This document shows, piece by piece, positions 43,821 to 52,508 of a DNA stretch of 64,000 nt. The position numbers and the translations under genes were made by a program. Position 1 is the first letter of the stretch. Each line of letters starts with the position of its first letter. The notes beneath the pieces are model-generated. The model had not been told where the DNA came from. It worked only from the letters and a program-made list of their open reading frames with translations, and did not search any database. Origin of the DNA: Bradyrhizobium sp. Tv2a-2 (lineage in GTDB: Bacteria; Pseudomonadota; Alphaproteobacteria; Rhizobiales; Xanthobacteraceae); the NCBI RefSeq assembly GCF_000472425.1, contig NZ_AXAI01000012.1, forward strand, positions 18,817 through 82,816, read 5' to 3'.

Positions 43821-45066
43821 GACTTTGTTCACACATCTCCCGCATCCGCCGCGCATAGAGCCTGCGCAACGGCTCGAGCTGCGTGGCGGCACTTGCGGCG
43901 AGATAGGCTTCGCGTGCCTGGTTGTGCCGGCCGAGCCGGCGCAACAGATCGGCGCGCACCGCCGGCAACAACTCATAGCCTTTGAGCCCGCCGCGCGCTT
44001 CGATTGCATCGATCAGTTGCAGCGCGCGGGCCGGCCCATCCACCATCGAGATCGCTGCAGCATGGTTGAGTTCGATGACGGGCGAAGGAGCAATGCGCAG
44101 CAGCACCTCGTAGAGACCGGCGATCTGCGGCCAATCGGTTTGTCCGTAGCTCGGTGCCTGCGCATGCAGCGCGGCAATGGCGGCCTGCACCGCATAGGTC
44201 TGCGGCAAGCCCGGCAGACGCAGCGCTTCCTCGACCAGCAGCACACCTTGCTCGATCTGCGCGCGGTCCCAGAGCGCGCGGTCCTGCTCTTCCAGGAGCA
44301 CGATGTCGCCGGCTTCGGTCGCCCGGCCGGCGCGGCGCGCATCGTGCAGCAGCATCAGCGCCAATAGCCCCTTGATCTCGCGGCGCTGCGGCATCAGCCC
44401 GTCGAGCAACCGGGCGAGCCGGATCGCCTCGCGCACGAGATCAGGCCGCATCAACTCTTCGCCCGAGGTTGCGGCATAGCCTTCGGTGAAGACGAGATAG
44501 ATGACGGCCAGCACGCCGTTGAGCCGCGGCTCCAGCGCCTCGCGCTCCGGCACTTCATAAGGGATGCCGGCGAGGCGGATCTTCTGCTTGGCGCGCAACA
44601 GGCGTTGCGCCATCGCCTCCTCGCCCACCAGAAAGGCGCGCGCCACCTGCGCGGTGGAGAGGCCGCATACCGTGCGTAGGGTAAGAGCGACCTGTACCTC
44701 CGGCGCGAAGGACGGATGGCAGCAGGTGAAGATCAGCCGCAGCATGTCGTCGTCGAGCGCGCCGGCCTCCGCGAGTTCGCCGTTGCAGGCGGCGTCGTTC
44801 AGGAGCGTGTGGGTCAATTCGTCCTGCTTGCCGCGAAAGGCAACTTGGCGGCGGATGCGGTCGATCGCCTTGTTGCGCGCGACGTTCACCAGCCAGGCAC
44901 GCGGATTGGACGGCGGATCGGACGCCGGCCAGCGTTCCAGCGCCACTGCAAAGGCTTCCTGCAGGACATCCTCGGCGAGATCGAAATCGCCGACGAGGCG
45001 GATGAGCGTGGCAAGCGCCCGCCCCGCCTCGTCGCGGAAGATCTTCTCGATTTCGCCTGGGGTCAT
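43804..45066 (-). CDS. ECF RNA polymerase sigma factor (ECF42-type, DUF6596)
   Basis: A 420-residue sigma factor. Regions 2 and 4 are at the N-terminus: RLVGDFDLAEDVLQEAFAVALERWP, NPRAWLVNVARNKAIDRIRR, then VALTLRTVCGLSTAQVARAFLVGEEAMAQRLLRAK. A C-terminal helical extension of about 230 residues (DUF6596, TPR-like) distinguishes ECF42 from ordinary ECFs; no anti-sigma factor is expected. In this group the usual partner is a YCII/DGPF-domain protein, found here directly upstream at 45196. The last residues (about HGRA) and the stop are encoded by a family C repeat, so the C-terminus is likely to vary between strains. ATG 45066 is chosen; the frame to 45129 runs into a repeat. Confidence 0.88.
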   Translation of the reverse strand: MTPGEIEKIFRDEAGRALATLIRLVGDFDLAEDVLQEAFAVALERWPASDPPSNPRAWLVNVARNKAIDRIRRQVAFRGKQDELTHTLLNDAACNGELAEAGALDDDMLRLIFTCCHPSFAPEVQVALTLRTVCGLSTAQVARAFLVGEEAMAQRLLRAKQKIRLAGIPYEVPEREALEPRLNGVLAVIYLVFTEGYAATSGEELMRPDLVREAIRLARLLDGLMPQRREIKGLLALMLLHDARRAGRATEAGDIVLLEEQDRALWDRAQIEQGVLLVEEALRLPGLPQTYAVQAAIAALHAQAPSYGQTDWPQIAGLYEVLLRIAPSPVIELNHAAAISMVDGPARALQLIDAIEARGGLKGYELLPAVRADLLRRLGRHNQAREAYLAASAATQLEPLRRLYARRMREMCEQSRHGRA

Positions 45067-45087
45067 GTGAGCCAATTTTCTGGCACC

Positions 45088-45186
45088 GTCGTTCCGGGGC
45101 GATGCAAAGCATCGAACTATGGTGCGCAATTGCGCACCTGAGAACCCCGAGATTCCGGGTTCGCTCTTCGAGCGCCCCGGAATGAC
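45088..45186. repeat. Palindromic intergenic repeat, family A
   Basis: A long copy containing the internal palindrome GTGCGCAATTGCGCAC, separating the YCII-domain gene from the sigma-factor gene of the same operon. Confidence 0.85.
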
Positions 45187-45195
45187 AGTGGATAC

Positions 45196-45549
45196 TTACT
45201 TATCGTACACCCAGATCGGCCGCACCTCGATCGAGCCGTCGCGTGCGCTCGGAATGCGTGCAGCGATGCCGATTGCGGTGTCGAGGTCCTTGGCTTCGAT
45301 CAAATAGTAGCCGCCGAGCTGCTCGCGCGTCTCTGCAAACGGGCCGTCGGTCGTCAGCATCTTGCCGTCGCGGACGCGCACGGTTGTCGCCGTCGAGGTC
45401 GGCTGCAGCCGATCGGCGCCCTTGAAATTGCCGCTCTGGATGATGGACTGGGTGAAGGCCTGATATTCAGCCACGACTTTCTGCGTCGTCGCCGCATCGC
45501 GCTTGGCGTATTCGACTTCGTTGCTATAGATCATCAGCAGGTACTGCAT
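45196..45549 (-). CDS. YCII-related (DGPF) domain protein, partner of the ECF42 sigma factor
   Basis: A 117-residue ferredoxin-like-fold protein starting MQYLLMIYSNE and carrying MLTTDGPFAETREQLGGYYLIEAKDLDTAIGIAARIP, the DGPF signature. It ends IEVRPIWVYDK. AAGGAG lies 8 bases upstream of ATG 45549. YCII-like proteins have a conserved His/Asp pair in some members; their role with ECF42 sigma factors is not settled but the genes regularly co-occur and are often targets of the sigma factor. Confidence 0.88.
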   Translation of the reverse strand: MQYLLMIYSNEVEYAKRDAATTQKVVAEYQAFTQSIIQSGNFKGADRLQPTSTATTVRVRDGKMLTTDGPFAETREQLGGYYLIEAKDLDTAIGIAARIPSARDGSIEVRPIWVYDK

Positions 45550-45702
45550 TTCGTTCACTCCTTGTGTTCGGCTCATTCGCCGACATCCAGTCGAACGGGC
45601 GGCGAGCGGAACGACATCTTCAGGATAAATTATTTCAAGACCGCGGGGCGCGCGATATTGCCTTGACGCGAGAAGCAAAAATGCCCATTCCCTTGACACG
45701 TC

Positions 45703-46128
45703 AGTCGGCCGGACGGCCGCTCCGGCAAGCACCGAAAGGTCGTTCGGAGAGGAAAGTCCGGGCTCCATTGGCATACGGTGCCGGATAACATCCGGCGGGG
45801 GCAACCCCAGGGAAAGTGCCACAGAGAACGAACCGCTTCCCCGCCCGAAAGGGAGGGACAGCAAGGGTGAAAAGGTGCGGTAAGAGCGCACCGCGGCTCC
45901 GGCAACGGATCCGGCATGGTAAACCCCACCGGGAGCAAGACCGAATAGGGACGGCCACGGGGCCAGTTCGCGAAAGCGACAACGGCCGCGGGAGCATTGT
46001 CAGGCTCGCCGTCCGGGTAGGTTGCAGGATGTCGCGTGCAAGCGCGACACAAGAGGAATGGCCGTCGCGTATCGCGCGCGTCGCAAGGCGCGTGCGGTGC
46101 CCTACAGAACCCGGCTTACAGGCCGGCT
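45703..46128 (+). ncRNA. rnpB: RNase P RNA (class A)
   Basis: The catalytic RNA that matures tRNA 5' ends. Diagnostic segments: GAGGAAAGTCCGGGCTCC near the 5' end (45750s), GGTAAACCCCACCGGGAGCAAGACC in the middle, and CCCTACAGAACCCGGCTTACAGG near the 3' end. Helix P1 pairs 45703-45710 (AGTCGGCC) with 46121-46128 (GGCCGGCT, one G.U). Length about 426 nt is right for alphaproteobacteria. A strong hairpin follows at 46143. Exact ends are estimated from P1. Confidence 0.96.
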
Positions 46129-46142
46129 GATGCTTCTACCAT

Positions 46143-46174
46143 GAGGGGTTCGGCGGACACCCGCCGGACCCCTC
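46143..46174 (+). terminator. Terminator hairpin after rnpB
   Basis: A 14-bp stem (46143-46156 with 46161-46174, one T.G pair) around a 4-base loop, followed by GCCATTT. It lies 15 bases after the RNase P RNA. Confidence 0.75.
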
Positions 46175-46315
46175 GCCATTTAGGGAAGGTCGCGCAAATT
46201 CTTGGATGTGGCTCTGGACTGAACAGAGAAGTTCGAGAACAAGGTGATCGAGAGCAAGCGGACGGCGCACAGGTTCGAAGCGTGCGCGTTGCTTGAGATG
46301 AAACAGGGAGGGAAG

Positions 46316-47059
46316 ATGCACGCGGGCGCCTACGCGCTGCTGTTTGTCGGCGCGCTGGCCGGCGGGTTTGTCTCGGGGCTGGCCGGCTTCGGCACCGCGC
46401 TGATGGCGCTGGGCATCTGGCTTTATGTGCTGCCGCCTTCGCTTGCGGTGCCGCTCATCCTCGTCTGCTCGGTCGTGGCGCAGAGCGCGACGCTGCCGTC
46501 GATGTGGAAGAGCTTCGACCTCACTCTGGTCTGGCCGTTCGTGATCGGCGGACTTGCGGGCGTGCCGCTCGGCACGAGGCTCGTGGCCGATGCCGACCCG
46601 AACGTCTTCAAGCTGACCATCGGCGTGTTCCTGCTGGTGTTTCCGGTGGCCCTGCATTTCAACCGCGACCTGCCGGCAATCCGCTTCGGCGGCAAGCTCG
46701 CCGACGGCGCGATCGGCTTTGCCGGCGGCATTCTGGGCGGCCTCGCCGGACTATCGGGGCCGCTGCCGATCCTGTGGGCCTCGATCCGCGGCTGGGGCAA
46801 GGGCGAACGACGCGGCGTGTTCCAGCTCTTCAACTTCACCGTGCTCGCGGCAGCGCTGGCCCTGCAGATCGTCAGCGGCATGGTCGACACCCACCTGATC
46901 TGGCTCTCACTGGTCGCTTTTCCAGGCACCATCCTTGGCGCCTCGCTCGGCGCGCGGGTCTATCACGCCATGAGCGACAAGAATTTCAATGATGTCGTGC
47001 TGGTACTGCTGTTTCTCTCAGGCGCCGCCTTGGTCTGGACCAGTATCGCCGCGCGCTAA
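46316..47059 (+). CDS. TauE/SafE-family membrane permease
   Basis: A 247-residue integral membrane protein with about eight helices. It belongs to the sulfite exporter TauE/SafE family, shown by the duplicated glycine-rich pattern GGFVSGLAGFGTALMALG and GFAGGILGGLAGLSGPLPILWAS. It is thought to move organic or inorganic anions (sulfite, sulfoacetate and others) across the inner membrane; the substrate here is unknown. The start at ATG 46316 is set by GGGAGGG upstream; the frame is open from 46244. The stop codon abuts the family E repeat. Confidence 0.85.
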   Translation: MHAGAYALLFVGALAGGFVSGLAGFGTALMALGIWLYVLPPSLAVPLILVCSVVAQSATLPSMWKSFDLTLVWPFVIGGLAGVPLGTRLVADADPNVFKLTIGVFLLVFPVALHFNRDLPAIRFGGKLADGAIGFAGGILGGLAGLSGPLPILWASIRGWGKGERRGVFQLFNFTVLAAALALQIVSGMVDTHLIWLSLVAFPGTILGASLGARVYHAMSDKNFNDVVLVLLFLSGAALVWTSIAAR

Positions 47060-47160
47060 AGCATGATCCGGAAAAGTGTGTAGCGGTTTTCCGAAAAGAT
47101 CATGCTCAATCAAAGACCTAAGGCGCGATGACGATTCAACCAAATCTCATCGCGCTTTAG
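47060..47160. repeat. Double-hairpin repeat, family E
   Basis: GCATGATCCGGAAAAGTGTG pairs with GGTTTTCCGAAAAGATCATGC; a second hairpin GCGCGATGA...TCATCGCGC follows (47123-47155). It lies between convergent genes and supplies the terminal bases of both; it may serve as a bidirectional terminator. I recall this element as frequent in Bradyrhizobium. Confidence 0.8.
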
Positions 47161-48611
47161 CGACCAGCCCCGCGCAGCACGCGGCCGAGAATCTCCGCGC
47201 CCTGCTCGATCTCCGGCTCATTCCAGGCGGCAAAGCCCAGAAACAAACCTCGGTCGGTCGCGCGGCCGACGAAATGCGGCGACAGCGGCCGGACCGAGAG
47301 ACCCTGTTCGGCAAGCCGTACCGCAACTGCGCGATCATCGATCTGCTTGCCGAGGGTGGCGACGAGCTGCATGCCGCCGCTGGGCGGAACGATGCTGAGT
47401 CGGTCGCCGGCAGTGGCATTGAGCGCCCGCACCAGGTGATCGCGTCGCGCGTGGTAAAGGCGGGACATTCGCCGGATGTGGGCTGCCAAATGACCATCCG
47501 CGATGAACTCGGCAAGCGCGTCCTGCACCGGCACCGCACCGATCTGGCCGCTGTGCCGCTGCGCCTGCTCGAAAATCTCGACATAGGCTTCCGGCACCAG
47601 CGCGTAGCCGAGCCGGATATCGTGAAATGTCGATTTGGAGAAGGTGCCGACATAGAAGACGCTGGCCGTCTGCTCCAATCCTTGCAGCGCGGCGACCGGG
47701 CGGCCGTCATAGTGAAATTCGCTGTCGTAATCGTCCTCGATGATGGTCGCGCCCGACGTCGCGGCGAAGGCGAGCAGCTGGCGCCGCCGATTGATCGACA
47801 TCAGCCGCCCCGTCGGATATTGGTGCGACGGGGTGACGAAGATCAGGCGCGGCCGACTTGAACCGGTCTCGATGGAAATGCCGCTGCGGTCGAGCGAGAT
47901 CCCCTGGACGCGGGCGCCCGCCGCCTCCAGTGCGGTGCGCGCACCGCCATAGCCGGGACTCTCCATCCACGCGACGTCGCCGGCATCGAGCACAAGACGC
48001 GCAATGAGCTCGATCGCAGCCTGCGCCGATGGCAGGATCACGAGTTGCCGCGGCGCGGCCCTGACGCCACGATGCTCCACCAGGTGCCGCAGCAGTGCCG
48101 ATTGCAGCGCTGGTGAATTGATGGACAGTTCTTCGCGTCTTGCAACGCCACGCGCCGCACGGCGCAGGCAGCGCGCCCACAGCTCATGCGGGAATTCCCT
48201 GAAGTCGCCGAATCCGGGACGAAACGGCCGCGGCGGCTCCCGGTCCCTGATCGGCCAATCCGACTTCTGCAGCCGCTTCGCCCATTGCGACATCCGCAGC
48301 GCCGGCGCCGGCTTTGCCGCCGCCGACTTGCCCCGCAACAGCGGCGCCCGTTGCGCCGTCACCACCGGACGACGCCCCTGGGCGACGTCGAGAAATCCCT
48401 CCATCGCGAGCTGATCGATCACGCTGGATATCGTGTTACGCGACACCTTGAGCTGGCGCGCCAGCTCGCGGCTCGACGGCAGGCGGCGCCCCGGCAACAG
48501 CGCGCCCTTAAGGATAGCCTCTCGCAACTCATGCGACAGCCGGCGCGTCAGCGTGTCGCCGGCTTCCGCGGCCCGCTCGATATCGACCAGCCCGGACAAG
48601 ACCTCGCGCAT
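47157..48611 (-). CDS. MocR-type transcriptional regulator (GntR-aminotransferase fusion)
   Basis: A 484-residue PdxR/GabR-like regulator. The N-terminal winged helix-turn-helix (about 20-95) is LSHELREAILKGALLPGRRLPSSRELARQLKVSRNTISSVIDQL. After a linker comes a fold-type I aminotransferase domain (about 135-480) with TIIEDDYDSEFHYDGRPVAAL and YVGTFSKSTFHDIRLGYALVP, whose Lys (TFSKS) is the PLP-binding lysine. It is divergent from two EamA permeases, which it probably regulates in response to an amino acid or vitamin B6 compound. The ATG lies only 3 bases from one arm of an inverted repeat. Confidence 0.9.
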   Translation of the reverse strand: MREVLSGLVDIERAAEAGDTLTRRLSHELREAILKGALLPGRRLPSSRELARQLKVSRNTISSVIDQLAMEGFLDVAQGRRPVVTAQRAPLLRGKSAAAKPAPALRMSQWAKRLQKSDWPIRDREPPRPFRPGFGDFREFPHELWARCLRRAARGVARREELSINSPALQSALLRHLVEHRGVRAAPRQLVILPSAQAAIELIARLVLDAGDVAWMESPGYGGARTALEAAGARVQGISLDRSGISIETGSSRPRLIFVTPSHQYPTGRLMSINRRRQLLAFAATSGATIIEDDYDSEFHYDGRPVAALQGLEQTASVFYVGTFSKSTFHDIRLGYALVPEAYVEIFEQAQRHSGQIGAVPVQDALAEFIADGHLAAHIRRMSRLYHARRDHLVRALNATAGDRLSIVPPSGGMQLVATLGKQIDDRAVAVRLAEQGLSVRPLSPHFVGRATDRGLFLGFAAWNEPEIEQGAEILGRVLRGAGR

Positions 48612-48613
48612 CC

Positions 48614-48662
48614 AACTGGTACTCTCAGATTAAGAGAATTGGCACTACTCATCGTACCAGTT
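48614..48662. promoter_or_regulatory. Inverted-repeat operator candidate for the MocR regulator
   Basis: AACTGGTAC (48614-48622) and GTACCAGTT (48654-48662) form a perfect 9-bp inverted pair with centres 40 bp apart, just inside the divergent mocR / permease gap. Widely spaced paired half-sites are usual for dimeric MocR proteins. Confidence 0.5.
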
Positions 48663-48715
48663 AAGGCTAAGTTCGCGGGCCTGTCCAGCATCACCGCAGG
48701 GAATGCAAACTACCG

Positions 48716-49651
48716 ATGGATCATGTCTTGCCCCGCCGAACGGCGCTGTTGCTCTTTGCCATCGTGGTCGTGAGCTGGGGCCTGAACTGGGCGGTGACGA
48801 AGGTCATCGTCCACAGCGTCTTCCCGCTCTGGGCAACCGCGATCCGCACCGCGATTGCCGCGGTCACGCTGCTCGTGGTGCAGCTCATCCGCGGCGAATT
48901 CATCCTGCCCCGCAAAGGCGACTGGCCCGTCATCATGGCGATCGCGCTTTTGCACATGGTGGCGTTCTCGGCGCTGGTGGCGTTCGGCCTGAAATTCGCG
49001 CCCGTCGGCCGCTCCATCGTGCTCGGCTACACCACGCCGCTCTGGGTCGTGCCGGGTGCTGCGCTGTTTCTGAAGGAGCCGATGACGCGCGCGCGGCTCG
49101 CGGGCACCGCGCTCGGCCTGCTCGGCCTTGTTGCGATGTTCAATCCGCAGGCCGTCGACTGGAATGATCACGATGCGCTGCTCGGCAGCGGACTGATCCT
49201 GCTGGCCGCGCTGTGCTGGGCCGCCAACATCCTCTATGTGCGCGTCCATCGATGGGTGTCGACGCCGTTCCAGTTGACATTCTGGCAGACGCTGCTGGCA
49301 ACCTGCGTACTCTCGATCCTTGGGTTGCTCTTCGACGGCATGCCGCAGATTGTTTGGAGCCCGTCTCTGGCCGGCGCGTTCCTTTACGCGGGAATCGTCG
49401 GTACTGCGCTCGCCTATTGGGCCATGGCCATGGTCAACCGCAGCCTGCCGGCGGCGACGACCTCGCTCGGCATTCTGGCAACACCAGTGATCGGCGTCGT
49501 CACCTCGACGCTTGCACTCGGCGAAACAATCGATATCTCTCTGCTCGTGGCGATGACAACGATCCTTTCAGGCATCGTCATCGGCACGCTCCCACCCAGG
49601 ATTTTCAGTCGGTCGCCCCGCCTCCAGCCATCATGCCCGCCCCCTCGCTGA
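48716..49651 (+). CDS. EamA/DMT-family permease, first of a pair
   Basis: A 311-residue drug/metabolite transporter with ten predicted helices in two EamA repeats. The first repeat starts LLLFAIVVVSWGLNWAVTKV, the second ILLAALCWAANILYVRVHRWV. Typical substrates are amino acids and metabolites; direction and substrate cannot be read from the sequence. It is the first gene downstream of the MocR operator and overlaps the next permease gene by 19 bp in a different frame, so the two are coupled. Confidence 0.85.
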   Translation: MDHVLPRRTALLLFAIVVVSWGLNWAVTKVIVHSVFPLWATAIRTAIAAVTLLVVQLIRGEFILPRKGDWPVIMAIALLHMVAFSALVAFGLKFAPVGRSIVLGYTTPLWVVPGAALFLKEPMTRARLAGTALGLLGLVAMFNPQAVDWNDHDALLGSGLILLAALCWAANILYVRVHRWVSTPFQLTFWQTLLATCVLSILGLLFDGMPQIVWSPSLAGAFLYAGIVGTALAYWAMAMVNRSLPAATTSLGILATPVIGVVTSTLALGETIDISLLVAMTTILSGIVIGTLPPRIFSRSPRLQPSCPPPR

Positions 49652-50556
49652 CGCAGACCTCTTCTTCGACCCTGTCGCCCGAGCGCCTCGGCCTCGTGCT
49701 CGGCTTCGTTGGCATGGCCATTTTCGGCGGCACCTTGCCGGCGACGCGGATCGCGGTTTCGGCGATCGATCCGCTGGCGCTGACGGCCATGCGCACCGCG
49801 ATCGCAGGCATCGCCTCGCTTGCATTGCTGGTCGCTATGCGCCGGCCATTTCCACCGCGCCGGCTGTGGATTCAACTCGGCGTCGCCTCGCTCTGCGTCA
49901 GCGTGCTGTTTCCGTTCCTGATGGCGCTGGCGGTCACCACCGTCGATGCCTCGCATGGCGGCGTGGTGATGGGCGCGCTTCCGATCGCGACCGCCTTCGT
50001 TGCGGTGCTGATCACCCATGAGCGTCCGCGGCCCCTGTTCTGGATCGCCTCGCTTGCTGGTGCTGCGCTCGTGGTCGCGTTCGCGCTTCGCCAGGGCGGC
50101 GGCGCGCTGACATCCGGAGACCTGCTGCTGTTCGCAGCAGTCGCGGCTTCCGCGATCGGCTATGCTTTTTCCGGCCGGCTGACCGGCGAGATGCCGGGAT
50201 GGGAGGTGATCAGCTGGGCGCTGGTCGTGGCGCTACCAGTGTCGCTGCCCGCCGCCGTGTTCCTGGCCCCGAGCCACCCGGGCGAGATCGCGCTCAAGCC
50301 CTGGCTCGCGTTGCTCTATGTGGCGCTGTTCTCGCAATGGATCGGCTTTTTTGCCTGGAATGCAGGCATGGCCATCGGCGGCATTGCGCGCGTGTCGCAG
50401 ATGCAATTGCTGCAGCCTTTCGTCACCTTCGCGCTCGCGGCGCTCGTCAACGGCGAGACCATCACGCCCCAGATCGTGCTGTTCGCCGCCGCCGTCGTTG
50501 CAACGGTTGCGATCTCGACGCGCACGCGGAAGCAGAACGCCCCGCGTGCGCGGTGA
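49633..50556 (+). CDS. EamA/DMT-family permease, second of a pair
   Basis: A 307-residue ten-helix DMT permease. EamA repeats start GLVLGFVGMAIFGGTLPATRIAV and LLLFAAVAASAIGYAFSGRLTGEM. The start is ATG 49633 (MPAPSLTQTSS), inside the end of the preceding gene. The frame extends upstream to 49213 but is antiparallel to no useful sequence and codes for a shadow of the first permease. The two permeases are paralogous but diverged, and may form a heteromer or serve related substrates. Confidence 0.85.
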   Translation: MPAPSLTQTSSSTLSPERLGLVLGFVGMAIFGGTLPATRIAVSAIDPLALTAMRTAIAGIASLALLVAMRRPFPPRRLWIQLGVASLCVSVLFPFLMALAVTTVDASHGGVVMGALPIATAFVAVLITHERPRPLFWIASLAGAALVVAFALRQGGGALTSGDLLLFAAVAASAIGYAFSGRLTGEMPGWEVISWALVVALPVSLPAAVFLAPSHPGEIALKPWLALLYVALFSQWIGFFAWNAGMAIGGIARVSQMQLLQPFVTFALAALVNGETITPQIVLFAAAVVATVAISTRTRKQNAPRAR

Positions 50557-50566
50557 GACTGGCGAC

Positions 50567-52366
50567 CTATTCCGCCGCGGTCATGCGCATGAACTCCGTT
50601 GCCTGTCGTTCGAACAGCGAGCGATAGATCCCGTCCGGACGCGCGATCAGCGCCGCGTGGCTGCCCTGCTCGACGATCTCGCCGCGGTCGAACACCAGGA
50701 TGCGATCGAGGCTGCGCACGGTCGAGAGCCGGTGCGCGATCACGATCGAGGTGCGGCCCTTCATCAGCCGCTCCATGGCCTCCTGAATCAGCGCCTCCGA
50801 TTCGGAGTCCAGGCTTGAAGTAGCCTCGTCCAGGATCAGCACCGGTGCGTCCGCCAGGAAGGCACGTGCCAGCGCCACGCGCTGCCGCTCGCCGCCCGAC
50901 AGCTTCACGCCGCGCTCGCCGACCAGGGTGCCGTAACCTTGCGGCAGGCGCAGGATGAAATCATGCGCATTGGCAAGCCGCGCCGCCTGCTCGATCATCG
51001 CCATGCTTGCGCCGGACGCGCCATAGGCGATGTTCTCCGCAAGCGACCGGTGGAACAACATCGGCTCCTGCTGCACGATCGCGATCTGGCTGCGCAGCGA
51101 CTGCTGCGTCGCGTCGGCGATGTCCTGACCGTCGATCAGGATGCGCCCGTCCGAGACGTCGTAGAGCCGCTGCACCAGCTTGACGAAGGTCGTCTTGCCG
51201 GAGCCGGAGCGCCCGACCAGGCCGATGCGCTCGCCGGCGCGAATGTCGACCGACAGCCTGTCATAGAGCGGCGCACGATGAGCGCCATAGTGGAAGGTCA
51301 CCTTCTCGAACTGGATGCGACCGCCCACGATGGCGATAGGCCGCGCGTCGGCGCTATCGGTGATGCCGATCGGCTCGCCATGGATCTCGACCAGCTCCTC
51401 CATGTCGTTCACCGAACGCTGCAGGTTGTTGATGTGCATGCCGACATCCCGCAAATAGGCGTGGATGATGTAGTAGCTCGTCAGCACATAGGTGACGTCG
51501 CCGGGCGAAGCACGCCCCGCCATCCACAACAGCAGTGAGCCACCAATGACCGAGCCGCGCAGGCAGAGCAGCACTGCCAACTGCGCCGCGTTGGCGTAAT
51601 TGTAGCGCAGCCAGGTCCGGTTGACGCGCTTGCGCCAGCGGCCGATGACGCCCGTCAGCCGCGCGTCCTCGCGCGCCTCTGCGCCGAATGACTTCACCAC
51701 GGCATTGCAGGTGAGCGCGTCCGCCAGCGTGCCGCCAACCCTGGTGTCCCAGGCATTGGAGACGCGCGCGGCCGGTGCGATGTAGCCGGTCGATAGCGCC
51801 ACCGTCATCGACACATAGATTATTGCGCCGAGCGCAATGACGAGGCCGAGCGAGGCCCAGTGCGCCCCCAGCAGGACCATCGACCCCAACAGCACCGCCA
51901 GCGACGGCAACAGCGCGAGCAGGACGGTGTCGTTGTAGAGATCGAGCGCCCACATGCCGCGGGAAATCTTGCGTACGGTCGAGCCGGCGAAGGAGCTGGC
52001 ATGCCAGTCCGTCGAGAAGCGCTGTACCCGCTCGAAAGTCTCGCGCGCGACATCCGACATGATGCGCAGGGTGAACGGCACGATCGCGTGCAGGCCGATC
52101 ATGCGCAGCACGATGGAGGTGAAGCCGAGCGCCACGATGGCGGCGAAGGCGAGCACCGCGTCGTGGCGCGCAGGCAGGTCCGCCGGCCCTCGGGTCAGGG
52201 CGTCGACCAGTTGGCCGGAATAGACCGGCATGAACAGGTCGGCGACGGTGGCTCCCAACAGGCCGAAGGCGACCGTCGACGTCAGCGCCGGCTGCTTCAG
52301 CCAGTGGCGGAATACGTAGGGCATCACCGCGCGGATCGCGGCTTTCTTTTGCGTAGATGCGGTCAT
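50567..52366 (-). CDS. ABC half-exporter (multidrug type, TMD-NBD)
   Basis: A 599-residue half-transporter that would function as a dimer. Six helices (about 30-320) are followed by the nucleotide-binding domain: Walker A GLVGRSGSGKTTFVKL, Q-loop IAIVQQEPMLF, signature LSGGERQRVALARAFL, Walker B PVLILDEATSSLDSE, and the H-loop VIAHRLSTV. It is predicted to pump a hydrophobic compound or lipid outward. The start at 52366 is chosen because the in-frame extension to 52537 is not family-like and crosses a predicted terminator. Its upstream region carries a leader peptide and attenuator (52440-52652), so expression is likely to be induced by ribosome stalling. Confidence 0.9.
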   Translation of the reverse strand: MTASTQKKAAIRAVMPYVFRHWLKQPALTSTVAFGLLGATVADLFMPVYSGQLVDALTRGPADLPARHDAVLAFAAIVALGFTSIVLRMIGLHAIVPFTLRIMSDVARETFERVQRFSTDWHASSFAGSTVRKISRGMWALDLYNDTVLLALLPSLAVLLGSMVLLGAHWASLGLVIALGAIIYVSMTVALSTGYIAPAARVSNAWDTRVGGTLADALTCNAVVKSFGAEAREDARLTGVIGRWRKRVNRTWLRYNYANAAQLAVLLCLRGSVIGGSLLLWMAGRASPGDVTYVLTSYYIIHAYLRDVGMHINNLQRSVNDMEELVEIHGEPIGITDSADARPIAIVGGRIQFEKVTFHYGAHRAPLYDRLSVDIRAGERIGLVGRSGSGKTTFVKLVQRLYDVSDGRILIDGQDIADATQQSLRSQIAIVQQEPMLFHRSLAENIAYGASGASMAMIEQAARLANAHDFILRLPQGYGTLVGERGVKLSGGERQRVALARAFLADAPVLILDEATSSLDSESEALIQEAMERLMKGRTSIVIAHRLSTVRSLDRILVFDRGEIVEQGSHAALIARPDGIYRSLFERQATEFMRMTAAE

Positions 52367-52439
52367 GGCGTCATCCGGCCGCGGCTTGGTCCGCGAAACG
52401 CCGGCTCCAATTGGCGACGCGCACGCGCGCGTCGGCGGT

Positions 52440-52488
52440 AAAAAAGAAAAGTCCGGGAATTTGGGAGACCGGGACTTCAGGCCCGGTC
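52440..52488 (-). promoter_or_regulatory. Putative transcription attenuator with mutually exclusive hairpins
   Basis: On the minus strand, a perfect 7-bp stem GACCGGG / CCCGGTC (52488-52482 with 52473-52467) overlaps the left arm of a second hairpin, AAGTCCCGG / CCCGGACTT (52477-52469 with 52457-52449, one mismatch). The second is followed by a T-rich tract (TTTTCTTTTTT, about 52450-52440), so it looks like a Rho-independent terminator and the first like an antiterminator. TCCGG copies at 52529-52525 and 52520-52516, inside the leader ORF, could pair with the antiterminator's left arm and favour termination. Pairings were found by eye, not energy-folded. Confidence 0.65.
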
Positions 52489-52508
52489 GATGCTGGCGAA
52501 GGCGGCTT

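Noticed and set aside
3353..45186. Family A palindromes as a CRISPR array
   Set aside because: Copies are dispersed, differ in length and are single, with no regular spacers.
45692..45697. TTGACA just upstream of rnpB
   Set aside because: It lies 6 bases from the RNA 5' end, so it cannot be the -35 of rnpB; no good -10 pairs with the TTGACG at 45663 either.
49213..49632. N-terminal extension of the second EamA permease
   Set aside because: It only re-reads the first permease gene in another frame; the transporter sequence starts at 49633.
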